Source of the DNA: a bacterium
GTDB lineage: Bacteria; Bacteroidota; Bacteroidia; B-17B0; Aurantibacillaceae
Reading direction: 5' to 3'
Length of the DNA stretch: 18,347 bases
Assembly (NCBI GenBank): GCA_027364695.1
Contig: DAHXOV010000357.1
Span: 1 to 18,347 of the forward strand
The notes beneath the pieces were generated by a model that searched no databases, was not told the DNA's origin, and worked only from the letters and a program-made list of their open reading frames with translations. Shown in pieces: positions 9,301 to 16,205 of the stretch. Numbering within the stretch: position 1 is the stretch's first letter; each line of letters begins with the position of its first letter. Position numbers and translations under genes: made by a program.

Positions 9301-9872
9301 TCTCTGTCAGGTGCTCCTACCATCCTTACTTCAGTAATTTCTTTCATGCTTTCTATTTCGTCTTTCATTCTGTCTGCGTATTTTTTTAGTTCAATTAAAT
9401 CCATCGGTCCTGCTATATTGATAAACATAATGGGAATGTCTGAAAACGCAATCTCTTTTATATAAGGCTCTTTTGTAAGGTCTGCAGGCAGATTTACCCT
9501 TGCTTCATCTACCTTATCTCTTACATCCTGACGGGCTTTTTCTGGCTTGATGTCTGAATTAAATTCTACAACAATTAAAGATACATCTTGTAATGAACTG
9601 CTGGTAATTTTTTTAATTCCAGGAATAGATTTTAGTTTTTTTTCTAATGGTTTTGTAATCGTGTTTTCTATATTTTCAGGTGAATTACCTCCATAGATAG
9701 TCGTAATAATGTATTTAGGTAAAACAATATCGGGAAAACTCTCTTTTGGTAATGAGATATAAGTCATGATTCCTGCTACGGTAATGAACGCAGTAAGTAT
9801 ATAAATGGCAATACGGTTTTCTATTGCCCACGAACTTAGTTTGAATTCTTTGAAAGGGTTCATATTGTTCAT
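6399..9872 (-). CDS. RND-family efflux transporter permease subunit (HAE-like) with additional membrane helices
   Basis: This is the proton-driven inner-membrane pump of a tripartite efflux system. From the ATG at 9872 (MNNMNPFKEF) it has 1157 residues, against about 1030-1050 for AcrB. An in-frame TTG at 9899 is less likely as start. The charge relay is largely present: D408-D409 in TM4 (GIVVDDAIVVIENTHR), R1033 and T1040 in the TM11 region (RMAPVVLTA). At the position of the essential TM10 lysine of AcrB (AKNAIL) there is an arginine, R1003 (VVRNGILLIEF). Between TM6 and TM7, at about 505-585, there is an insertion with two additional hydrophobic segments (about 517-532 and 538-556). The C-terminal part also has extra sequence, including an aromatic, Gly-rich stretch before the last helix and a further hydrophobic patch near 1130-1145. 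It is last in the tetR-tolC-adaptor-pump operon. The substrate cannot be read from the sequence. Confidence 0.95.
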   Translation of the reverse strand: MNNMNPFKEFKLSSWAIENRIAIYILTAFITVAGIMTYISLPKESFPDIVLPKYIITTIYGGNSPENIENTITKPLEKKLKSIPGIKKITSSSLQDVSLIVVEFNSDIKPEKARQDVRDKVDEARVNLPADLTKEPYIKEIAFSDIPIMFINIAGPMDLIELKKYADRMKDEIESMKEITEVRMVGAPDREIQINVDMYKMQSANLTLGDLERAIQAENITISAGNVPVGAQKRNINIKKEFKSIDDIKNILIVSQSGAKMYLKDIAEVKDTIAEIKSYAKMSKKNVITLQVIKRPGENLIAASDKIYKIIDKLKQTEFSKDIDIVVTGDQSEHTKISLEDLINTIVIGFLLVTFILMFFMGVTNALFVALSVPLSMFIAFLVMPSLGYSMNMIVLFAFLLALGIVVDDAIVVIENTHRIFDNGKTPIHTAAKKAAGEVFLPVLSGTLTTVAPFVPLAFWKGVIGKFMMFLPVTLIISLFASLFVAYIINPVFAVDFMKPHHEEHKNYGRINRKAWLQIIIYIIVAAFSYLSANRALGNIILTMGVFLIIHRLWLYKVIAKWQEVLWPEMKNAYGKLLSWALHRPVKMLWYTIILLIVSIVFFAIRKPPVLFFPSGDPNNIYIYIELPEGTAPEYTDKIASLVANKVDSVFGKNNPVVKSVISNVAIAVTDPREDDQNTYPNKAKISINFVEYGKRNGISTSMYLKKLQEIKWNIPNARMIVSKEQMGPPLPKPIVVEIQGDDFNEITYYADLVKAKIDELKNHGIVELKSDFIDNKPEICLDIDREKANREGLSTAQLAMEIRKAVYGIDRYSKFKDTDDEYPIQIRYLPYQRKDIEALRNLKITFRDMNMGGILRSLPLAAFADIKYVNTYGGIKHKNKTRIITLSSDVKEGFNANEIVAQIREMINTIHPPQTVSIKIGGEQEEQAETVSFLSNALMASIGLILLVLVLQFNSVGKTLIILSEIVLSIIGVLIGFGLFKIPMSIVMTGVGIFALAGIVVRNGILLIEFAEQSLKEEKSIMMAAYHAGFVRMAPVVLTAAAAILGLIPLALGLNIDFIGLFKSFEPHIYFGGDNNVFWGPLSWTMIFGLLFGTFLTLILVPCMFLISERIKRKSDIILKYFDLPKGLRYVPFLVAILQLILKIKGKHLDFSEIDL

Positions 9873-9906
9873 AATTCGTTTTTTTAAGCACTGATGCAAT
9901 GAGAAT

Positions 9907-11013
9907 TTACAGTATAGAATTATTTTGGATAATAACAGCTGTCTTTTCAGGTATAGCTACAGTGGTTTTAATGAGTAAATCATTTTCTTTCAATCCTGAT
10001 AGTACCTCCACTTTGTCCTTTGATATTTTTCCTGTTTGAATATTCACTTTTTTCACTTGATTATTTTCTGATAGATAAACAAATTTATCCCCATTATGGT
10101 CTGTGTGAATATAACTTACTGGAACAACGATGACGGGTTTTTGAGAAGTATAATTATTGATTTTTAAAATTGCCATTTGATTGGGATATAATGTATGGTT
10201 ATTTCCAATGTATATTTCTATATTAAATGTACGAGAGATATTATTTATCGTACGCGACACGTATGTTATTTTAGAATCAATGCTGTCTTGAATATCCGGG
10301 AAAATAACAGTTACAGCGTTTCCCTGATGTATTTGAGAAATATAATTTTCAGGGATCTCTGACTTTATTTTTAAATGATTAAAATTAATGACCCTTATAG
10401 CAGAGAAACCTGGCGCTACAAGCTGACCTACCTTAACATCTACCGCATCTATAGTACCGTCTATGGGAGAAATAATTTTGGTCATTCTCAATTGTTCTTG
10501 CAATGAAGCCAGCGTTTTTTCCAGATTCTCTTTTTGAGACTTTACCTGAAGATATTGTATTTCAGTGCCAACTTTTTGTTCCCATAATTTTTTTTGTTTT
10601 TCATAAAGTTCATTTACAAACTCTAAATTACTTTGCAATGCTTGTATAGATTGCTGTATGACACGAGAGTCGGTCTCTGCAAGTATTTGACCTGCTTTTA
10701 CATTATCGCCAGATTTTACATATATTCTTGTTACTGTTCCTGCCATTTCAGAAGATACAGATACATTGTCATCGGCATCTGCTTTGCCCTGAAAAACCAA
10801 GTAAGATTGAAAAATTTGCGGAGATAATTTTTCCACAGATACAAGTACAGGATAAGTAGTGTCCTTTCTTAGTGTTCTTATTTTTGCTTGTACCTCAGTT
10901 AGTTGTTTTTTCAATTCAATTTCTTTTTTAAGTAATTGATTCAAATCATCATTCTTTTGATAACCACATCCTACAAGTATTGTAAGAGCAAATAAAGAAA
11001 ATGGTTTTTTCAT
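9907..11013 (-). CDS. RND efflux periplasmic adaptor (HlyD/AcrA family), lipoprotein
   Basis: This membrane-fusion protein should link the RND pump to the TolC-like channel in the periplasm. It has 368 residues. The N-terminus is a lipoprotein signal with lipobox LVGC and lipidated cysteine C16. A short coiled coil follows at about 22-50, then a beta-barrel strand, the lipoyl half-motif (GTVTRIYVKSGDNVKAGQIL, about 92-111), a helical hairpin at about 115-178, and the second lipoyl half (SPIDGTIDAVDVKVGQLV, about 182-199). Barrel and membrane-proximal domains fill the rest. The gene is 11 nt after tolC and 34 nt before the pump's ATG, in the same operon. The extra coiled coil directly after the lipidation site is common in Bacteroidota adaptors as I recall them. 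Confidence 0.94.
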   Translation of the reverse strand: MKKPFSLFALTILVGCGYQKNDDLNQLLKKEIELKKQLTEVQAKIRTLRKDTTYPVLVSVEKLSPQIFQSYLVFQGKADADDNVSVSSEMAGTVTRIYVKSGDNVKAGQILAETDSRVIQQSIQALQSNLEFVNELYEKQKKLWEQKVGTEIQYLQVKSQKENLEKTLASLQEQLRMTKIISPIDGTIDAVDVKVGQLVAPGFSAIRVINFNHLKIKSEIPENYISQIHQGNAVTVIFPDIQDSIDSKITYVSRTINNISRTFNIEIYIGNNHTLYPNQMAILKINNYTSQKPVIVVPVSYIHTDHNGDKFVYLSENNQVKKVNIQTGKISKDKVEVLSGLKENDLLIKTTVAIPEKTAVIIQNNSIL

Positions 11014-11024
11014 ATATATTGAGT

Positions 11025-12368
11025 TTATTGAATGTTTCCGAATGATTTATCTAAATCTACTTTTGCAGAGAGTGCTTCATATAAAGTAGAAAGATAATTG
11101 GTCTGTGCTTCTTTGAGTGAAGTTTCTGCGTTAATGACTTCTAAATTAGAACCCACGCCTGCCTCGTATTTTTTGATGGCTGTGTCAAAAACAGATTGAG
11201 CTAATTGCAGGTTGCTTTCTTGTATTTTGAGAGAAGCAAGTGCATTTTGATAGTTGATGAATGCTGATTGATATTCTAATTCTACTGTTTGTTTGATTTG
11301 TTCCAAATTGTATTGAGTTTTAATAACATTATATTTTGCTTGTTGTATTCTGAAATATCTTTGACCAGATGTAAATAAATTCCAATTGAGCGTAAATCCA
11401 ATTAATGCTATATTAAACCATTGTTTATCTTTTGATAAATCAAAAACATCAAATACTGTTCTTTGTGCATTTTTAGAATAAGAACCATAAGCGATCAATG
11501 AAGGTAAAAACTGCATTTTATATCTTCCCAAGTCAATTTCATTTAATTTTTTTTGTTGTTGAAAAATTTGATATTCAATTCTTTTTTCGGCAGAAAATTG
11601 TAAGTTATTTATCTCTGCAATTTTGTCTTTGAACATAGTAATGGAATCAGTAAGAACAATAGAATCAGAGAGTGGATAATTCATTTGAAATTTCAAGAGT
11701 GTTTGGCTTAAACCAATGAGTCGTAAAAATTTCTCTTTTTCAGTGATGAGATTGTTGTATGCAATTTGAATTCTATCTAAATCTATTTTTTCAACAAAAC
11801 CATTTTCATGAAGTGTTTTTGTATCATGAAGCAGTTTTTCTAATTTTAATATATTTGCTTGAATGATATTGAATCTTTCCTTTGCGATGAGAGCATTGTA
11901 ATATGCTTTTGTTACTTGCACTTGAGTTTCTATTTTAGTTCGTTGTAAGTTTTTCTGAGTCAGTTCTATCAATTCTTTAGATGCTTGCAATGCCGATATA
12001 TAGTCAGAACTAAATAGAATTTGAGATACAGAAATACCCGCTGTTGCATTGTATTGAGTACCAAACCTGACAGGAACGTATGTGCCAGGAGGGGCGCCAA
12101 AAAACTGACCCGGCAGTAAAGATGTAGGAAGATCTAAATAATCCTTTAAGTCAAAAGAGGCAGACACCTGTGGTAATCCAATACCTGTGTATTCCCAATT
12201 TCGTGCTTTTGATATTTTTACTTCGGTTTGAGCATTAAGGTAATTAATGTTATGAGTAATTGAATAATCAATAGATTCTTTGAGAGATAGTGTTTTGAAA
12301 TTATTCTGTGATAAAATATTTCCTGCAATATAAACTAAGGAAACTATAATGGTTTTAGTAGTTTTCAT
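11025..12368 (-). CDS. TolC-family outer membrane efflux protein
   Basis: This should be the outer-membrane exit duct of the efflux system. The 447-residue precursor begins with a Sec signal peptide (about 1-20, ending near ILSQ). The typical TolC opening follows: TLSLKESIDYSITHNINYL at about 26-44. Two long helix-rich repeats are visible: one around 125-225, and a second around 345-440 that contains ALASLKIQESNLQLAQ and ends in EAQTNYLSTLYEALSAKVDLDKSFG, the usual closing pattern. The gene sits 13 nt after tetR and 11 nt before the adaptor gene, so the whole system is probably one transcript. Confidence 0.94.
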   Translation of the reverse strand: MKTTKTIIVSLVYIAGNILSQNNFKTLSLKESIDYSITHNINYLNAQTEVKISKARNWEYTGIGLPQVSASFDLKDYLDLPTSLLPGQFFGAPPGTYVPVRFGTQYNATAGISVSQILFSSDYISALQASKELIELTQKNLQRTKIETQVQVTKAYYNALIAKERFNIIQANILKLEKLLHDTKTLHENGFVEKIDLDRIQIAYNNLITEKEKFLRLIGLSQTLLKFQMNYPLSDSIVLTDSITMFKDKIAEINNLQFSAEKRIEYQIFQQQKKLNEIDLGRYKMQFLPSLIAYGSYSKNAQRTVFDVFDLSKDKQWFNIALIGFTLNWNLFTSGQRYFRIQQAKYNVIKTQYNLEQIKQTVELEYQSAFINYQNALASLKIQESNLQLAQSVFDTAIKKYEAGVGSNLEVINAETSLKEAQTNYLSTLYEALSAKVDLDKSFGNIQ

Positions 12369-12381
12369 AAGTTTAAAAAAA

Positions 12382-12987
12382 TTATTTTTTTTGATGTTTT
12401 TCTATTATCTTAATTCCTTTTTCTGTGGCGATGCCATATAAGAAATGTTTGGTAAGTTGATTTTGCAATTCATTAACTGACATATTAAACTCTCTTAAAA
12501 TATCCGTTTGAAAGAGTAAATTGATTTGTATCAGTCGCAGGTATGCCATTAATTTTACATTAATATCTTTTCTGATAAGTCTTTGTTTTTGTCCTTTTTG
12601 TAACCCTTTGGTTATAGTAGCTATAATAAATGTTTTCTTAAATTCTTCAAGATAGTTCCATGCTTTTGGATAAGTGGTTTTAAGATCTTCAAAGACATTA
12701 GGGTTGATTTGTTCCATCATTTCAGAAGAGCATTTTACTATGGCGAGGGTCTCTTCTATGATGTTATCGGATTTCTTAATCAGTTTTTCAATTTCTTTTT
12801 GATGAAAGTGAATATGCGATTTAACAAGTTCCAATACAATGTCATCTTTATTTTTGAAATACTCATAAATGGTTTTTTTGGACATTTTTAATGCAGAGGC
12901 AATTTCATCTACACTAACACTACGAATGCCTTTTTTGAAAAAAAGTGCCTGTGCAGCAGCAAGTATATGTTCTTTGACATTTTTCAT
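12382..12987 (-). CDS. TetR/AcrR-family transcriptional regulator of the efflux operon
   Basis: This is a 201-residue repressor-type regulator, counted from the ATG at 12987. The N-terminal helix-turn-helix is clear: helix 1 about 5-18 (KEHILAAAQALFFKKG), helices 2-3 about 26-43 (VDEIASALKMSKKTIYEYF), then KNKDDIVLELV. The C-terminal part is a ligand/dimer domain without recognisable sequence conservation. An in-frame TTG at 12999 overlaps the -7 promoter element and is rejected as start. The gene leads the tolC-adaptor-pump operon and its own promoter drives it, so autoregulation and control of the pump by a pump substrate is the natural inference. Confidence 0.93.
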   Translation of the reverse strand: MKNVKEHILAAAQALFFKKGIRSVSVDEIASALKMSKKTIYEYFKNKDDIVLELVKSHIHFHQKEIEKLIKKSDNIIEETLAIVKCSSEMMEQINPNVFEDLKTTYPKAWNYLEEFKKTFIIATITKGLQKGQKQRLIRKDINVKLMAYLRLIQINLLFQTDILREFNMSVNELQNQLTKHFLYGIATEKGIKIIEKHQKK

Positions 12988-12996
12988 TATCGGCGG

Positions 12997-13027
12997 CAAA
13001 ACTATGGAAACTATTTTTGTTTTACAA
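12997..13027 (-). promoter_or_regulatory. Promoter of the tetR-efflux operon with possible operator
   Basis: On the - strand, TTG (13027-13025) is followed after 20 nt by TAGTTTTG (13004-12997), matching the Bacteroidota -33/-7 elements with a slightly long spacer. The ATG at 12987 begins 9 nt after the -7 element, so the mRNA would be nearly leaderless. Within the spacer there is an imperfect palindrome at 13008-13022 (AAAC-N7-GTTT), and the heptamer AAACTAT occurs twice in tandem (12999-13005 region and 13008-13014). Either could be the site where TetR binds and blocks polymerase; this is inference from position. Confidence 0.6.
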
Positions 13028-13064
13028 GTTTTCTTTAAAATTTAAAATAATTTAATAGATAAAA

Positions 13065-13535
13065 TTATTGACGGGGTATGTGAGGTATTATGGTATCTGT
13101 TCTTAGGCAAGGATGCTTATCAGGGCAGTGGGTATTGAGATATAAGGGTGATAGTTTGTATTTTTTATTTGAAATGACTGTGATGGTAAAGTCGGGGGTT
13201 TGCCATGCTTTGTTGAGGCAGCTTTTATCATATAATTGAATAGTAAAATTTGGGCATTGATGGTAAAATTTCCATGGTTCATATAAGTAGTAGGCACCTT
13301 TTTTATTTGGTATTTTTATTTTCCCATTAACGTCGGTGTAGATAGTATCTATTTTTTGAGAGGGATATTGAATGATCCATTTCTTATTAGCCAGTATAAA
13401 ATAAGAGGTAGTATCGGGTGTTCTTACCCCACCACACCTGGCTTTTTTGTACTTGAGCACAACAGAGAACTGGCTGTAAATTGAGAATGTATATAAAAAG
13501 CATAGAATCATTGAAAGACGAAAAGTATTTGTCAT
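13065..13535 (-). CDS. Small secreted Cys-containing protein of unknown function
   Basis: I do not recognise a characterised function. The 156-residue product starts with a Sec signal peptide (about 1-21, ending FSIYSQ) without a lipobox, so it should be periplasmic or outside the cell. The mature part has five cysteines (C34, C94, C106, C137, C143); the last two sit in CPDKHPC. A KARCGG segment near 31-36 recalls uncharacterised secreted Bacteroidota proteins. The predicted composition is beta-rich (IDTIYTDVNGKIKIP), which could suit a small beta-sandwich. It lies 15 nt after the biotin ligase gene on the same strand and probably shares its transcript; this does not imply a functional link. 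Downstream, the 60 nt to the tetR promoter hold only weak A/T-only hairpins. Confidence 0.75.
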   Translation of the reverse strand: MTNTFRLSMILCFLYTFSIYSQFSVVLKYKKARCGGVRTPDTTSYFILANKKWIIQYPSQKIDTIYTDVNGKIKIPNKKGAYYLYEPWKFYHQCPNFTIQLYDKSCLNKAWQTPDFTITVISNKKYKLSPLYLNTHCPDKHPCLRTDTIIPHIPRQ

Positions 13536-13550
13536 ATATGATTGGTTGAG

Positions 13551-14297
13551 TTAGAGTAAAAATTGTATTTCTTTGTTATTGAAAGTGAATGTTTCATGTT
13601 GAGTTTGAACACGTATTTTGCCATCATCATGAATGCCTGTAATTTTTCCTTTGAAGATCTGATTACCCATATTTTTGAATAAAAATTCTGTGTCCCACCC
13701 GTAAAGATATTGAATATATTGGTAATAAATAGAAGAAAATTTTTGAAGATGAAGTAATGGATAGTAAGTGTCTATGGTGGTTGTGAGGGTATTAGCAACT
13801 TGATGTATGTGATATGTTTGTTGCGTAATATGCTTCAAAGAAGTAGCTGTCTTGTTGAGTTGAAGAAAATCAGTTTGATTGATATTTAAACCTATGCCAA
13901 TAATACTTTTGATGATGTTATTTTTTTCAATGATATTTTCAATAAGTATGCCTGCAATTTTTTTATATCCATTTTGAGTATTGATAATAATATCATTGGG
14001 CCATTTAATTTTTATTTGCTGATCAGGGATGCTAAGTGTTTTTAGTAAGCTAACAAGGACAATGGATACCCATTGACTGATGTGGTGGTTGTTCTCTGCC
14101 TGAAAGTAAATAGGCAAAACAATGGAGCACAATAAGTTTTTTTTTGATTCGCTGTACCACAAATTATTTTGTTGTCCTTTTCCTTTACTTTGATAGTCAG
14201 TATAAACGAAAGCTGGAACGGAAAGAGTAGTAACATTTTCCTTACAATAGTTATTAGTACTGTCTATTTCTTTGAGATGGATGTATTGCCATCGCAT
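13551..14297 (-). CDS. birA: Biotin--[acetyl-CoA carboxylase] ligase, no DNA-binding domain
   Basis: This enzyme activates biotin with ATP and attaches it to the biotin carboxyl carrier protein. It has 248 residues and lacks the N-terminal HTH of E. coli BirA, so it should not act as a repressor. Motifs in order: STNNY at 13-17, the biotin/adenylate loop KGKGQQNNLW at 38-47 (GRGRxGxxW in E. coli; R replaced by K, as is tolerated in the family), KWPND at 98-102, catalytic lysine K113 in KKIAGILIE, and GIGLNIN at 134-140. A C-terminal SH3-like domain follows (about 200-248). The ATG at 14297 is only 12 nt from the hairpin terminator of the preceding operon, and no promoter match was found upstream. 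Confidence 0.94.
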   Translation of the reverse strand: MRWQYIHLKEIDSTNNYCKENVTTLSVPAFVYTDYQSKGKGQQNNLWYSESKKNLLCSIVLPIYFQAENNHHISQWVSIVLVSLLKTLSIPDQQIKIKWPNDIIINTQNGYKKIAGILIENIIEKNNIIKSIIGIGLNINQTDFLQLNKTATSLKHITQQTYHIHQVANTLTTTIDTYYPLLHLQKFSSIYYQYIQYLYGWDTEFLFKNMGNQIFKGKITGIHDDGKIRVQTQHETFTFNNKEIQFLL

Positions 14298-14309
14298 AAT
14301 TTAAAATGA

Positions 14310-14337
14310 AAAGCAAGGAGTATTTCCTCCTTGCTTT
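14310..14337 (-). terminator. Intrinsic terminator after siaC
   Basis: A perfect 11-bp stem (14310-14320 with 14327-14337, arm AAGCAAGGAG plus one A) closes a 6-nt loop. Read on the - strand it is followed by TTTTCATTTTAAATT, a serviceable U-rich tail. It lies 24 nt after the siaC stop and should end the lipoprotein-siaB-siaC transcript. The same element is immediately in front of the birA start, so read-through may supply birA. Confidence 0.8.
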
Positions 14338-14361
14338 ATGTTATATAAAAATTTGCTTATA

Positions 14362-14745
14362 CTATTCCTCAGTTTCTACCATTTTAAATTGAATACCTAC
14401 AATGGTTTGGTAATCTTGCCCTGCTTCCATCATATCTTCATCGTCTTTTTCATATATCCAGGTAACATCAATTTGGGCACCATTTTTGTTCAATTCCTGC
14501 AATTTTTTAAATATGTCCAGTATACACTTTGATGAACTGGTGTTAAAGTATTCTAACTGGACGGAAACAGTAACTTTGTCTTTTGTTTTTTCCTGTATCC
14601 ATTGGTCAAGTGCATTGAGCACAGGCGTATAGAATTGCACAGAATTTTCAGGTATAGAACGCCCTTTGATAATAATGGTTTTGTTTTTTGGATCAAACAT
14701 TAAATAAGGCGTTTTTGGGGTTGCTTCTACTTCTAATTTATTCAT
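14362..14745 (-). CDS. siaC: SiaC-family regulatory phosphoprotein (DUF1987)
   Basis: SiaC-type proteins are small partner-switch proteins; in Pseudomonas aeruginosa SiaC is phosphorylated on Thr68 by SiaB, dephosphorylated by SiaA, and in the unphosphorylated form activates the diguanylate cyclase SiaD. This 127-residue protein matches in length and in its central motif: EYFNTSSSKCILDIFKKL at about 65-82, with T69 at the phospho-site. Residues about 10-31 (TPYLMFDPKNKTIIIKGRS) form the typical family opening with FxP and GRSIPE. An acidic stretch lies near 99-107. The gene follows siaB by 16 nt. No SiaA or SiaD gene is in the window, so the output target is unknown. The ATG at 14745 is the only reasonable start. 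Confidence 0.88.
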   Translation of the reverse strand: MNKLEVEATPKTPYLMFDPKNKTIIIKGRSIPENSVQFYTPVLNALDQWIQEKTKDKVTVSVQLEYFNTSSSKCILDIFKKLQELNKNGAQIDVTWIYEKDDEDMMEAGQDYQTIVGIQFKMVETEE

Positions 14746-14761
14746 AGTTGATAGTTTTTGT

Positions 14762-15319
14762 TTATGATGATTTATTAATTATTTTAATGTTCAGGATAAA
14801 GAAAGAGATGTTGTTTGCAATAGGCAAAAATTCATAAGCAAGTTTTTCGCCCGATTTTCTGGCTATATCAATAATTCCAAGCCCACCACCACCTTTCATA
14901 GATATTTCGCCATTGGCAAGCACTTCTTTATAATATTCTTTGAGTTCTTCTTTTGTGAGTGCGTTAATATCATCCATACGTTTTTTAAGTCCTAATACAT
15001 TTTCATTAAGTATATAATTGCCTGTTAGGATTGAATACCCCTCGTCTGTTTTACCTATCATAAAAATAGCAGACCTCTCTTTTCCGTTGATATGAGATGG
15101 TATTTCATCCATGTGATGATAAAGGTTTTGCAAGCATTCTACGAGTACATGATATACTTTCTTTTTTACTTTTGGTTCTTCTTGTATGCTCTCTAATTTA
15201 TTTTCCATAATCTGCAAAACAGAAGTGAGTAAATCTGAAGTAACATCTCCCTTGAAGGATAGTATGATACCCGACTCTTCCATCGCCTGATAAATAGAAA
15301 AGATATTTTCTAATTTCAT
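14762..15319 (-). CDS. siaB: SiaB-family protein kinase
   Basis: This is a GHKL-fold, anti-sigma-factor-like kinase expected to phosphorylate SiaC. From the ATG at 15319 the product has 185 residues; the in-frame TTG at 15334 overlaps the stop region of the preceding gene and is less likely. The ATP-binding N-box is seen as VECLQNLYHHMDE at about 60-72, with E61 and N65. The glycine-rich segment KGGGGLGIIDIARKSG is at about 142-157. It starts 11 nt after the lipoprotein stop and is followed by siaC, so it is probably in one operon with both. A -7-like TACATTTG on the - strand at 15355-15348 could give a separate promoter, but no -33 element accompanies it. Confidence 0.87.
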   Translation of the reverse strand: MKLENIFSIYQAMEESGIILSFKGDVTSDLLTSVLQIMENKLESIQEEPKVKKKVYHVLVECLQNLYHHMDEIPSHINGKERSAIFMIGKTDEGYSILTGNYILNENVLGLKKRMDDINALTKEELKEYYKEVLANGEISMKGGGGLGIIDIARKSGEKLAYEFLPIANNISFFILNIKIINKSS

Positions 15320-15330
15320 CTGCTTAAAAA

Positions 15331-16191
15331 TCAATTTAATGTAATTTCAAATGTACTTCCATTAACAGAAACACTGGCTTTGTTATCGCAAGTACCATTT
15401 CCATAGTCAATGGTTCTGGTATTTAATCCTGATGGACTTATCTGCACGGTCCCTTTGGTAATATATTTACAATTAGCGGGTTTAGTTAAGCTATTGATGG
15501 TTACAGTAAAGTTTCTGTTTTCTCTGTTTTTTCCTGAAGCGCTCCCGCTGACAATAGTAGTATTATCATCTGTTGGATCTGTCGTATTTTTTGTATCTAC
15601 CATTACTGACCTTGTACTGGAATAACTTATTGTCCATGTAGATGCTGTACACAAAGCATTATAAACGCTTATGGTATAAGTATAAATACCATTGTTCTCT
15701 CCACCATTCTTAAACACTACGCTATCGGCAGAATAGGTAACGGTGCTTAATTTGTAGTTCAATAAACGGATGAGCAAGGATGTTCCTGGCTTTTTAATCC
15801 CGCCTTTTCTGAAAGTAATTTGCCATTTTCCCGTCCTTGGTATGCCATCAAAAGCATAAGATCCACAGGCTCCAAAATCGTATTCATATACAGGGTCTTG
15901 ATGAGTGGGAGATGTCCATGATGTATCACCTGATAGGTATGTGAGCGTATCGCAGATAGATATTATATCCGAATATCCATTGGCTAATCGGGGTGGACTA
16001 CTTTTGGTTTTGATGACGAGATTGGTAGAGGTAGGCCCCATTTGAGCAAATTCTCTTTCACAGATAGAATAATCAATAGCTGTTTGAGATTCTGTGTCCA
16101 CTTGACCAGTGGGTTCAGACTTCTTACAAGACAAAATACTTATCAACATTAAAATAAATGCTGCATACAAGTTAATTTTGTTTGATTGCAT
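15331..16191 (-). CDS. Lipoprotein of unknown function, Cys- and Ser/Thr-rich
   Basis: The function is not recognised. From the ATG at 16191 the precursor has 286 residues and begins with a lipoprotein signal: a hydrophobic stretch at 8-20 and lipobox ILSC with C22, followed by KKSEPTG. Longer in-frame starts at 16230 and 16260 would lie upstream of or within the -7 element and would bury the lipobox, so I reject them. The mature part is rich in Ser, Thr and Asn, has several spaced cysteines, and reads as alternating beta strands. The C-terminus (YGNGTCDNKASVSVNG, then FEITLN) resembles repeats I associate with uncharacterised Bacteroidota lipoproteins. The gene precedes siaB by 11 nt, suggesting co-expression with the signalling pair. 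Confidence 0.8.
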   Translation of the reverse strand: MQSNKINLYAAFILMLISILSCKKSEPTGQVDTESQTAIDYSICEREFAQMGPTSTNLVIKTKSSPPRLANGYSDIISICDTLTYLSGDTSWTSPTHQDPVYEYDFGACGSYAFDGIPRTGKWQITFRKGGIKKPGTSLLIRLLNYKLSTVTYSADSVVFKNGGENNGIYTYTISVYNALCTASTWTISYSSTRSVMVDTKNTTDPTDDNTTIVSGSASGKNRENRNFTVTINSLTKPANCKYITKGTVQISPSGLNTRTIDYGNGTCDNKASVSVNGSTFEITLN

Positions 16192-16205
16192 AATGTAATT
16201 TCTGG

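Noticed and set aside
6847..9465. Open frames on the + strand within the RND gene (6847-7257, 8737-9003, 9157-9465)
   Set aside because: They are antisense shadows of a clearly conserved pump gene and their translations resemble no protein family.
13045..13070. AATAATTT...AAATTATT hairpin after the small secreted protein as a terminator
   Set aside because: The stem is A/T-only and short, and such pairs are expected by chance in this A/T-rich DNA.
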